DNA from: Pontixanthobacter rizhaonensis
GTDB lineage: Bacteria > Pseudomonadota > Alphaproteobacteria > Sphingomonadales > Sphingomonadaceae
Direction of reading: 5' to 3'
Assembly: GCF_012972675.1 (NCBI RefSeq)
Contig: NZ_JABCRE010000003.1
Coordinates: 806,001-870,000 of the forward strand
DNA length: 64,000 nucleotides
The notes under the pieces were generated by a model, which saw nothing but the letters and a program-made list of their open reading frames with translations, did not search any database and was not told the DNA's origin. Made by a program: the position numbers and the translations under genes. This document shows, piece after piece, positions 20,401-27,611 of the stretch. The stretch's first letter is position 1. Each line of letters starts with the position of its first letter.

Positions 20401-20877
20401 CTGTTCGAAGAGGTGCTGACCGGCGAGACTGCGCAAGATAGCACCGCGCTGACCGATAGGGCGCGCTCGCTCATCGCGGCGCTCGACCGGCCTGTGGTCG
20501 AGGACCCATCTCTAGGCCTTTCACCCGCTGAACTTGCCAGCTGCGTGGTCCGCACGCTCGCCTTGCCCGAAATCGCCGAGCTTCATCCTGTCCTAACCCC
20601 TGAGGTCCCGGTCTATGCGTCGTCGCTCCTCAATGAGGTTGAGCAGGCGACCGCTGGCGTCGCCGACGCCATCGCCCGGGGAGCCGACGGGACGCCGCAG
20701 GTGGTCATCGATTGGAAGAGCGACGTCGAGCCAACCCCTGAGACGGTCGATCACTACCGCGCTCAGGTGCGGGCCTATCTCGACATGACCGGCGCCGAGC
20801 GCGGACTGATCGTGCTGGTTACGACCGGCGAGATCATCGCCGTCACGCCGTCGCCGCTCGCGGCGGTCGCAGCATAG
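17473..20877 (+). CDS. AddA-like UvrD-type helicase-nuclease of the defence-like cassette
   Basis: The product is about 1134 residues. It is an SF1A UvrD/Rep/AddA-type helicase: Walker A in EAGAGSGKTAV (about residue 31), the VTFTELAASEL motif Ia, Walker B VLVDEFQDTDPLQ (about 388), the VGDPKQAIYRFRGAD motif III (about 434), and HAAKGLEWP motif V (about 779). The C-terminus ends in a RecB-type nuclease with VVIDWKSDVE (about 1077) and HYRAQVRAYL. The overlap with the previous stop (TGATG) argues for translational coupling. A GTG at 17470 is an alternative start. With the AddB-like partner it likely unwinds and degrades DNA. Whether invading DNA is its target is inferred from the cassette context. 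Confidence 0.87.
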   Translation: MTAATKALRDDSARRAAISVHDRSILVEAGAGSGKTAVMAGRIAALLAEAVAPRSIAAVTFTELAASELLIRVRDFVADLVAGTIPTELRIAFPDGLSEIHKANLAVASATIDEITCSTIHGFCQRLIKPYPVEADIDPGAGVMDRNQADLAFIEIVDAWLREQLSGGQGGIIAEMVLQSPDETVGLIHKIVDNLRKRRTVSAPPVTPLAPHLHAFHDATEAFSDFIQTAPAVENETAMFAERFSEMAQAMEDASVAETPSGLIQLLVTPPHTDLCTKSGSFLAFKKKGKWMEAAKREGLAKADGERLYAAAEGHYAACCQVWRVLLQNVASRVLADLIAQVQPVLERFRDYKRSAALLEFDDLIFAARDLLRDHDEVRRMLGARFTRVLVDEFQDTDPLQIEIFWRLCGEPPSERATADWSEFQIRPGALFLVGDPKQAIYRFRGADVSAYVRARDAFIAQDAESVLSISTNFRSCAPILTYVNERFETLLSRDGQPGFTALDPFHADRGETPCVAALDVAAADENGKASAEQQRDAEAEAVAELCSRLIGSEMIRDRRSGVSRVCRPGDIALLAPTGSDLWRYEEALERHGIPVATQAGKGLFRRQEVQDLIALTRVLADRRDTLALGALLRGPLVGLTEEELLDIIWALPRSEEDPDALPRLNLGVEASEIAHPLARSVIERLQALIRRTNSTTPHDLLSQAVDVMRVRPILLARHRGQAERALANVDLYLSLASAFAVRGLRAFAETMTAAWTDEARAIEGRPDAQEEAVALYTMHAAKGLEWPIVVPVNTMTGIMSAENAVTDRDSDTFYCPVFGVKPAGYDEVRDAETAELDRERVRLWYVAATRARELLVLPRLDAMSSKSAWISLLDLSLADLPALDVAHLPLGRVAAAAGGDNQQTRESFAAEAAAIAERQRRLIWLAPSRDESGGGPVLTLAAGDIWPARDERQPDDEARRPSVQGGRERGLILHKLFEEVLTGETAQDSTALTDRARSLIAALDRPVVEDPSLGLSPAELASCVVRTLALPEIAELHPVLTPEVPVYASSLLNEVEQATAGVADAIARGADGTPQVVIDWKSDVEPTPETVDHYRAQVRAYLDMTGAERGLIVLVTTGEIIAVTPSPLAAVAA

Positions 20878-20900
20878 TCGCCGACGGAAGGGGAGAACCG

Positions 20901-21083
20901 ATGCTGACCCGGGCGAACGCCACCCCCGCCGGCCAGGACGACCTCTTTAGCGAAGTGGTGTCGCTGCGGCTCCCTGTCCGACCGGCGCTCGACGGCAAGG
21001 TTCTGGGCAGCGTGGCTCAACATCGGCGCGGGGCGCCCGAAGAAAGAATGGCGGGGGCCGATGTCGTCACTTGCTTGGATTGA
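20901..21083 (+). CDS. Small protein in the defence-like cassette
   Basis: A 60-residue ORF (MLTRANATPAGQDDLFSEVV...) begins 23 bases after the helicase stop. It is preceded by a good ribosome-binding site, GGAAGGGGAG, five bases before the ATG. It overlaps the start of the next gene by 23 bases in another frame. The sequence has no known motif. The ribosome-binding site and the tight packing support it, but it could also be a leader ORF that feeds translation of the DUF6361-like gene. Confidence 0.45.
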   Translation: MLTRANATPAGQDDLFSEVVSLRLPVRPALDGKVLGSVAQHRRGAPEERMAGADVVTCLD

Positions 21084-22245
21084 TTTCGACGAGGCCGAGC
21101 GCCAGCGCGCGCAGCGGATCATGTCGCTGTTTCAGGAACGGGAGAGCCGGGACGAACTCGGGCTCGGCGGCATCCGTGATTCCATCGCCGACCACCTGTT
21201 CCCTGGAACCAGCACAATCCAGACGCGCCTGCGTTACGTGCTCTTCATCCCCTGGCTGTTCCAGATGCTGGAAGGGTCGGCGGCCGGGCCGGACCAGCTC
21301 ACCGCCGAGGCGCGCGCGCTTGAAAACCGGCTCGCCAATGCGCTCAAGGCCGGTGGAGAATCGAACGGCATCATCGGCCGCGACGCCGGCGCGGCCGTGC
21401 AAAGGCTCCCCAGTTCAGTCTATTGGGCGGGGCTCTCGGCATGGGGCATCCGCCTCTTTCCCGGCTCGATCGACAGCCTCTTTTCCTCGCTGAGCCATCT
21501 TCAAGGTAGCCGGCCACGAATCCGCAGGACCGAAAACGCCACGTCGGAAACGCAGACCTTCCAGATTTGGACGTCATCGCTGCCGGCCCGACCGGCGGAC
21601 CTCCTGGAAGCGGTGACCTTTCGCCTCGCGCTCGAGGAAGCACAGTTCATCATCGACCAGCTGGTAGCGAATCAGCCACGCAGCCTTCTGACCTTCCTCG
21701 CCCGCGCCGGCGGCGACGCGGCTGATTGCCACTATATCTGGGAGCATCCGCATCTAGCGGATTTCCCCAACGACACGCGGGCGTTGGTCGCTCATAGCGA
21801 GCTGTTTTCCAGCGTGATGCACGGTGCCTCGCTCTTCTACAATCTGCTGTTAAGCGAGCTGCGGGCCAAGCCTGAGTGGGTCGAGGACTATCAATCGCGG
21901 CTGCAGGACTGGCGCGCTAACCTAAATATGCCCGCGATCCGCGCCTGGTCACTCGACACCTTTTGGCAGGTCATCGATCACCCGGCCCACCGCATCCGTC
22001 CGGCGGCCAAGCGCTTTGTCGACCAATGGCTCGAGTTGGTGCGGTCCGGTGAAATCGTCGGCGACCGCCAAGCTGCCGCCGCGCGGCTCGTCGAGGACCG
22101 CGAGCGACAGCTCAAGACCAGCCAGTCGCGCTTCGCCAACCGGACCGTGCGCGACCGCTGGACGGGCGCCTCGGGTGTCGATCGGCTCTCGTTCCGATGG
22201 GCGCAGGCCCGATCGCACTTGCAGGATCTCGCCGATGCTGAATAG
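21061..22245 (+). CDS. DUF6361-like protein of the defence-like cassette
   Basis: The product is 394 residues, soluble and mostly helical. N-terminal 'SLAWIDFDEAERQRAQRIM' and 'TSTIQTRLRYVLFIPWLFQMLE' resemble the uncharacterised DUF6361 family; the name is from memory and moderately sure. No nuclease, ATPase or membrane motif is visible. The gene overlaps the PLD gene by 11 bases. Its position between two nuclease-helicase units suggests an adaptor, sensor or DNA-binding role, which is inference only. Confidence 0.7.
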   Translation: MSSLAWIDFDEAERQRAQRIMSLFQERESRDELGLGGIRDSIADHLFPGTSTIQTRLRYVLFIPWLFQMLEGSAAGPDQLTAEARALENRLANALKAGGESNGIIGRDAGAAVQRLPSSVYWAGLSAWGIRLFPGSIDSLFSSLSHLQGSRPRIRRTENATSETQTFQIWTSSLPARPADLLEAVTFRLALEEAQFIIDQLVANQPRSLLTFLARAGGDAADCHYIWEHPHLADFPNDTRALVAHSELFSSVMHGASLFYNLLLSELRAKPEWVEDYQSRLQDWRANLNMPAIRAWSLDTFWQVIDHPAHRIRPAAKRFVDQWLELVRSGEIVGDRQAAAARLVEDRERQLKTSQSRFANRTVRDRWTGASGVDRLSFRWAQARSHLQDLADAE

Positions 22246-24091
22246 GACCACCCTCGATCCCGAAACCCGCGTGCTCTACGGCGATAGCCTGCAGCCGCCG
22301 CCCGGCTATGTCTTCGACGCCGCTGTGTCGACGACCTTCTCGCTCGATTTCGAAACCGCGCTGGCGGCGCCAGTCAGTCTGGCCTTGTTCGCCGCCGAGA
22401 ACCGCGAGGACATCCTCTCGCATCCCTTGGCGCTGCTCGAGGGCGCCGAACGGATCGCCGGACGTTTGGTGGTCTTTGCCGACGCTGGACATCTCCAAGC
22501 CCAGAGTCGCCCGCGTTCGCGGCTTTGCTCGCTGCTCGAACAAATCATCGTCGAGGTCGCCGCGCCGCGCGGCGGCGCTTTTCACCCGAAGATGTGGGCT
22601 CTGCGGTATCGGCCGACCCGGGCCGGCGATCCCACCTTGCTGAGGCTTCTCGTCCTCTCGCGGAACCTCACTCGGGACCGTTGCTGGGACATCTCGCTGC
22701 GCCTCGACGGCGAGCTGACGCGCCGCCCCGACGCCGGCAACCGACCGTTGTTCGACCTGATCAGCCGCCTGCCCGACCTCGCCGTGGGCCCCATCGCCGA
22801 CGACGCGCGGGCGCTGACCCAGGAGATCGCGCAGGACATTCGCCGCGCCCGATGGACGGCGCCCGAGCGCTTCGACGAGGTTTCCTTCGCGCTAAATGGC
22901 TTTGGCGGAAGCATCTGGCAACCGCCGCGCTGCGCGCGCCTCGGCGTCATCTCGCCGTTCTGCGATACCGACGCACTCGACCTCCTGGCGGACTTGCCGA
23001 GCGCGGAGAAGCCGATCCTCATCAGTCGGCCCGATCAACTGGCTTGCGTCGAGCCCGAGACGCTGGCCGACTTCGAGCGCGTCTCCGTTCTCGACGAGAT
23101 GGCCGCCAGCGAAGACGGCGAGGAGGTGTCCGCCACCGCGTTGCAGGGGCTCCATGCCAAGGCCTTCATCGCCGAGATCGGCTGGGATACGGTCCTGACC
23201 GTCGGCTCGGGCAACGCGACCCGGCCCGCCTTGCTCTCCGGCAACAATGTCGAGCTGTTCGCCTCGCTCAAAGGCAAGCGCTCGCGCGTCGGCACCGTCG
23301 AGCAGATTATGGGCGAGAAGGGCTTCGGGCGTCTGACCCGCTCCTTCGTCCCCAGCGAGCTGGAGCCGGTCGATCCGGCGGTGATCTTCGCCGAGAGGCG
23401 GCTTGATGAGGCCCGCCGCGCCCTGTGCCGGGGCGCGCTGCGGTTACGCTGCGAGCGAGTCGCGGACGAGGACGCTGCGGAGCACCCGTGGCGCGTCTGG
23501 CTGACGACATCGGAGCCGCTGCCGCTCAAGGGCGTGGGGGCGCTGACCGTCTGGCCGATCACCCGCGGCGACGGACATGCTTGCGAAGTCCTATCGGCGC
23601 TGCGCTCCGGCGAGCCCGTCGACCTGGGTGCGATGCCGATGGTCGACCTGACCCGCTTCCTCGCCTTTCGTCTGGTCGAGGAGACCGAGAAGGCGTCCGC
23701 GCTGTTCAGCACCGGCCTTACCATGGATGGGCTTCCCGCCGAGCGCCATGCCGCGATCCTGCGCTGGGCGATCGACAGCCGCGACGCCTTCTTCCGCTAT
23801 TTACGGCTTCTGCTCTCCGAGCTCGGCGAGCCATTCAGCGCGGCGCTGGCCGCGCAGGAAGGCGCGGGCGCCGGCGCCTGGGCGACGGCGGCCGACGATG
23901 CGCCGCTGCTCGAAGACATGGTCCGCGCGCTGTGCCGCGGCGGCGAACGCCTCCGTGCGATCGAACGGCTCATGACCCGCTTGGAGGCAGGCAACGACAC
24001 CGGCGCCGATCCCATCCCCGACGATTTCCGCACTTTGTGGGATTCCTTCCGCATCGCGCTCCAGGACCAGGACGCCGTTCATGGCGGATAG
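22235..24091 (+). CDS. Phospholipase D-like nuclease of the defence-like cassette
   Basis: The product is about 618 residues. Two PLD half-sites are visible. The first has FHPKMW near residue 115 followed by 'LVLSRNLTRD'. The second has LHAKAF near residue 305 followed by 'VGSGNATRPAL'. Both keep the H-x-K and downstream S/G-x-N pattern of the PLD-like nuclease superfamily. A long helical C-terminal half follows. The frame is open upstream, but Met at 22235 overlaps the previous stop by 11 bases and excludes a Ser/Arg-rich shadow extension. PLD nucleases pair with helicases in several defence systems (for example DrmC of DISARM). Catalytic action on DNA is inferred. Confidence 0.82.
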   Translation: MLNRTTLDPETRVLYGDSLQPPPGYVFDAAVSTTFSLDFETALAAPVSLALFAAENREDILSHPLALLEGAERIAGRLVVFADAGHLQAQSRPRSRLCSLLEQIIVEVAAPRGGAFHPKMWALRYRPTRAGDPTLLRLLVLSRNLTRDRCWDISLRLDGELTRRPDAGNRPLFDLISRLPDLAVGPIADDARALTQEIAQDIRRARWTAPERFDEVSFALNGFGGSIWQPPRCARLGVISPFCDTDALDLLADLPSAEKPILISRPDQLACVEPETLADFERVSVLDEMAASEDGEEVSATALQGLHAKAFIAEIGWDTVLTVGSGNATRPALLSGNNVELFASLKGKRSRVGTVEQIMGEKGFGRLTRSFVPSELEPVDPAVIFAERRLDEARRALCRGALRLRCERVADEDAAEHPWRVWLTTSEPLPLKGVGALTVWPITRGDGHACEVLSALRSGEPVDLGAMPMVDLTRFLAFRLVEETEKASALFSTGLTMDGLPAERHAAILRWAIDSRDAFFRYLRLLLSELGEPFSAALAAQEGAGAGAWATAADDAPLLEDMVRALCRGGERLRAIERLMTRLEAGNDTGADPIPDDFRTLWDSFRIALQDQDAVHGG

Positions 24092-27000
24092 CCGTTTCGA
24101 GGCCGCCGCGGCCCTCGCGCCGCTCAAGGCGTTCCAGCGTCGCACTGTCGACTATGTGTTTGATCGGCTTTACGCTGATCAGGATCCAGTGCGGCAGTTC
24201 CTGGTCGCCGATGAGGTCGGCCTTGGGAAAACCATGGTCGCGCGCGGCGTGATCGCGCGGACGATCGAGAAGCTCTGGGACACGAGCGAGCGGATCGACA
24301 TCCTATACATCTGCTCCAACCAGGCGATCGCCGCGCAGAACCTCAACCGCCTAAACGTCCTTAACCGGCGCGAGCTGGCACTGCCGACGCGCATGACACT
24401 GATCCCGCTTCAGGTGCGCGGCGACCAGGGCCTCGACGCCAACAAGGTGAACTTCATCAGTCTGACGCCGGGCACCACCTTCGACCTGCGGTCCACGACC
24501 GGCGTCATCCGCGAGCGCGCCCTGCTCCTGCGGCTGCTGGAAGACCGGGTCTCGCGACCGCGCGGGCTGCACAACCTGCTCCAGGTCAGCGCCGGCGTCG
24601 ACGGCTGGAACTTTGCGGTCCGCGACCTGACGCTGGACGGCGTCGACCAGCGGATTATCGACCGCTTCCGCCGCGACGTCGAAGCCGACGCCGCTCTGTT
24701 CGAAGAACTCGAAGCGGTCTGCGACATCTTTCCACGCCGGCGGGACTCCTACCCTTACGAACTGGGTCACCGCCGGAACGTGCTTATCGGCCGGTTGCGA
24801 GCCAAGCTCTCGCACGCCTGCATCGATGTGCTGAAACCCGACCTCATCATCATGGACGAGTTTCAGCGCTTCCGCGATCTTCTCCACGGCGAGACGCCGG
24901 CGGCCGATCTCGCGCGCGAACTGTTCGACTACACCGACGGTAACGGCCATGCGGCCCGCACGCTGCTGCTGTCGGCCACACCCTACCGGATGCTGACCCT
25001 GTCAGGCGACGAGCCGGACGACGGCGAACACTATCGCGACTTTCTGGAGACCCTGTCCTTCCTTTACGGCCGCAACAACGGCCCCCAGGTCGCCGCCACG
25101 CTCGAAGGGGAGATGCGGCGGTTCCGGGCCTTTCTCTACGCGCTTCCGGGATCCAGACCAGAGGCGATCGAGGCGCGGCGCAGCATCGAACAGCATTTGC
25201 GCAAGGTCATGTCGCGCACCGAGCGCGTGGCGAGCACGATTGAGCGGGACTCGATGGTCGGTGAGCCGCCGATGGCGATCTCAATTCAGCCCGCGGATCT
25301 GCGTCAGGCGGCCGCCGTCTCAGAGGTCGCCCGGGCGCTCGAAGCGCCCGAGATCACCGAACACTGGAAGTCAGCGCCCTACCTGCTCAACTTCATGCGG
25401 GACTACGCCTTCAAGCGCCTCTTGCGAGACAATCTCGACCGCCCGCCCACACATCTGCGCGAAGCGCTCGCGCGCGCCCGTCCGGCCATGCTCGATCACA
25501 GCCGCCTCGACGCCTATGAGCCGCTCGAACCGGCCAACGGCCGGATGCGGGGCGTGATGGACGACCTGTTTCGTGATGGACTGGACCAGCATCTCTGGAT
25601 CTCGCCGTCGCTGCCCTATTACGGTCCCGAGCGGCAAGGCCCGCCGCTGACCAAGGCGCTGATCTTCTCCTCCTGGTCGATGGTCCCTGACGCCATCGCG
25701 GCGATCCTCTCCTACGAAGCCGAGCGTCGCATGGGAGTCGGGGCGGCCGGCCAGCGCTATTTCGGCCATGTCCGGCCGCGTCCCATCCAGTTCCGCCAGA
25801 ACCAGGGCCGGCTGGTCGGCCTGCGCGCCATGCACTTGGTCTATCCGTCCCCGACTCTGGCGCGGCTTGCCGATCCACTGGCGATCTTCGCCGAGCACCC
25901 CGAGCGGCTCTCCGCCGACGAAATGCGGAAAGCCGTCGCCGAGCGCCTGCGAACGAGCGTCGAAGCGCTTTCGCAGCGATCCGGAGATGCTGCCGACGGC
26001 CGCGACTGGGAATGGGCGGCTCCGGCTGTCATCGACGCGATGGCGGGTGCGCGATCCGTCGCCTGGGTGGAGTCGCCCTCCGGCTTCGCCATGCTGGGCG
26101 ACGAGGAGGGCTTCAAGGAGCATGTCGCCGAGCTGCGCACGGCCGCGACCGAGCGCCAGTTCGGTCCGGTCAGCGAAACGCTAGTGGACCTGCTGGTCGA
26201 CATCTCGCTCGGCAGCCCGGCGGTGTGCGCACTGCGCGCGCTGCACCGCATCGCCCCCGATCTCGACTGGGATGATCCGCGGCTTCTGATGGCGGCCAAT
26301 CAGGTCGCCTGGGGATTTCGGACCATGTTCAATCAGCACGACGCCGTTGCGTTGCTGCGCAAGGACGACGACGATCGCTACTGGCACCGAATGCTCACCT
26401 ATGGCGTCGAGCACAACCTTCAGGCCGTCCTCGACGAATATGTCCACTATCTGGTTGACGCCGAAGGCCTCGGCGCGCGGCCGTCGGCCGATCGCGTCGC
26501 CGGTGTCAGCAAGGCGATCTTCGACGCCCTGTCCATCCGGCCCTCGCAGATTGATGTCGACGACCCGATCGTCGAAGGAAGGAAGCTGGTCATCAACAAG
26601 TTCCAGATGCGCGGCCGCTTCGCCATGCGGCTGGCCGATTACAAAGACGCGGAAGGCGGCGCGGCGCGCCTCGGCAGCGTCCGCGAAGCCTTCAACTCAC
26701 CCTTCCGGCCGTTTGTGCTGGCGACGACCTCGGTCGGCCAGGAGGGACTCGATTTTCACCCCTATTGCTACCGGATCTACCATTGGAATCTGCCCGGCAA
26801 CCCGGTTGATCTGGAGCAGCGCGAGGGGCGCGTTCACCGCTTCAAGGGCCACGCAATCCGCTTGAACCTGGCACATCGTCAGGGCCGCGTGCTCCAGGGC
26901 GCCGAGCCGGTTCCCGATGATCCGTGGCAAGCGATGTTCGACGCCGCGAGGGCCGAAACCGAGATCGATTCCGACCTCATCCCCTATTGGATCTATGAGG

Positions 27001-27209
27001 GCCCGGTCAAAGTCGAGCGCCGCGTTCCCTCGCTGCCGTTCAGCCGAGAGGTCCGACGGCTCGAATGGCTCAAGCGCAGCCTGACCGTCTATCGACTGGC
27101 TTTCGGTCAGCCCCGCCAAGAAGATCTGCTGGAATATCTGCAAAGCCTGCTCGGAACTGAGATGGTGACCGAGGAACTCGCCGAACTGCAAATCCAATTG
27201 CAGCCTTAG
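24081..27209 (+). CDS. SF2 helicase of the defence-like cassette
   Basis: The product is 1042 residues. It is an SF2 DEAD/DEAH-type or Swi2/Snf2-like translocase: Walker A DEVGLGKTMVARG (about residue 44), Walker B DLIIMDEFQRF (about 253), motif III LLLSATPYRM (about 296), and the C-terminal helicase motifs TTSVGQEGLDFHPY (about 886) and QREGRVHR (about 912). A large insertion separates the two RecA folds. It overlaps the PLD gene by 11 bases and is the last gene of the cassette. It probably provides ATP-driven translocation for the nuclease partners. A similar large SF2 helicase sits beside PLD proteins in DISARM, but DrmB and a methylase are absent here. Confidence 0.85.
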   Translation: MADSRFEAAAALAPLKAFQRRTVDYVFDRLYADQDPVRQFLVADEVGLGKTMVARGVIARTIEKLWDTSERIDILYICSNQAIAAQNLNRLNVLNRRELALPTRMTLIPLQVRGDQGLDANKVNFISLTPGTTFDLRSTTGVIRERALLLRLLEDRVSRPRGLHNLLQVSAGVDGWNFAVRDLTLDGVDQRIIDRFRRDVEADAALFEELEAVCDIFPRRRDSYPYELGHRRNVLIGRLRAKLSHACIDVLKPDLIIMDEFQRFRDLLHGETPAADLARELFDYTDGNGHAARTLLLSATPYRMLTLSGDEPDDGEHYRDFLETLSFLYGRNNGPQVAATLEGEMRRFRAFLYALPGSRPEAIEARRSIEQHLRKVMSRTERVASTIERDSMVGEPPMAISIQPADLRQAAAVSEVARALEAPEITEHWKSAPYLLNFMRDYAFKRLLRDNLDRPPTHLREALARARPAMLDHSRLDAYEPLEPANGRMRGVMDDLFRDGLDQHLWISPSLPYYGPERQGPPLTKALIFSSWSMVPDAIAAILSYEAERRMGVGAAGQRYFGHVRPRPIQFRQNQGRLVGLRAMHLVYPSPTLARLADPLAIFAEHPERLSADEMRKAVAERLRTSVEALSQRSGDAADGRDWEWAAPAVIDAMAGARSVAWVESPSGFAMLGDEEGFKEHVAELRTAATERQFGPVSETLVDLLVDISLGSPAVCALRALHRIAPDLDWDDPRLLMAANQVAWGFRTMFNQHDAVALLRKDDDDRYWHRMLTYGVEHNLQAVLDEYVHYLVDAEGLGARPSADRVAGVSKAIFDALSIRPSQIDVDDPIVEGRKLVINKFQMRGRFAMRLADYKDAEGGAARLGSVREAFNSPFRPFVLATTSVGQEGLDFHPYCYRIYHWNLPGNPVDLEQREGRVHRFKGHAIRLNLAHRQGRVLQGAEPVPDDPWQAMFDAARAETEIDSDLIPYWIYEGPVKVERRVPSLPFSREVRRLEWLKRSLTVYRLAFGQPRQEDLLEYLQSLLGTEMVTEELAELQIQLQP

Positions 27210-27611
27210 CGCCCGGCGACCTTTTCGCCCAACGATCTAATCGTCGCACAGCGCACCCCTGCGCATCATTGGCGTAACTTCGATAAGCGGCAGCTTTCGA
27301 GATTAGCAAGTCTAACGCTGAACGACAGAAATTGGGGCGCATAGCTGCCATTCTGAGCCTTATGCGAATGAAGAGGCTTGGTAGTCTAGCCTCTCGAAAC
27401 CCCCGTCCGAAGTTTGCGTGAAAAGTACTCGGCAGACTTAGTTGCAGCACTAGAGACGCAAAATTTCTCAATAATGCGAACGTCAAAAACCGACAGGACG
27501 TGAGGTTCAGTGGGTGGGGACGCGCAAGAAACGTTGACCCTTGCTTTGCATGGTCAACACCCGCTCCCCGCTCGAAGTCCCCACCCCCTGTTTTAGGCAA
27601 GGACGCTTCGC
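27210..27611. other. Intergenic region with candidate transfer origin
   Basis: This 400-base stretch falls between the GC-rich cassette and the relaxase gene. The first 270 bases are markedly lower in GC and contain no convincing ORF. The last 100 bases contain nested palindromes (see the oriT entry). No rho-independent terminator with a T-run is apparent after the helicase stop. Confidence 0.45.
27512..27586 (+). other. Candidate oriT: nested inverted repeats upstream of the relaxase gene
   Basis: GGGTGGGGAC (27512-27521) and GTCCCCACCC (27577-27586) are perfect inverted repeats. Between them, GTTGACC (27533-27539) and GGTCAAC (27552-27558) form a second perfect pair. The right arm ends 26 bases before the relaxase start at 27612. 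Transfer origins of MobA/MobL-type systems are commonly hairpins next to the relaxase gene. The nick site itself cannot be read from the sequence. Confidence 0.55.

Noticed and set aside
14810-20877. AddB/AddA-like pair as the host's normal repair recombinase
   Set aside because: The genes lie within an island, are coupled to a WYL regulator and PLD/DUF6361/helicase genes, and differ in composition from the flanks. A house-keeping role remains formally possible.
24081-27209. Calling the cassette DISARM
   Set aside because: It shares a PLD protein and a large SF2 helicase with DISARM, but no DrmB (DUF1998) or DNA methylase is present in the cassette.
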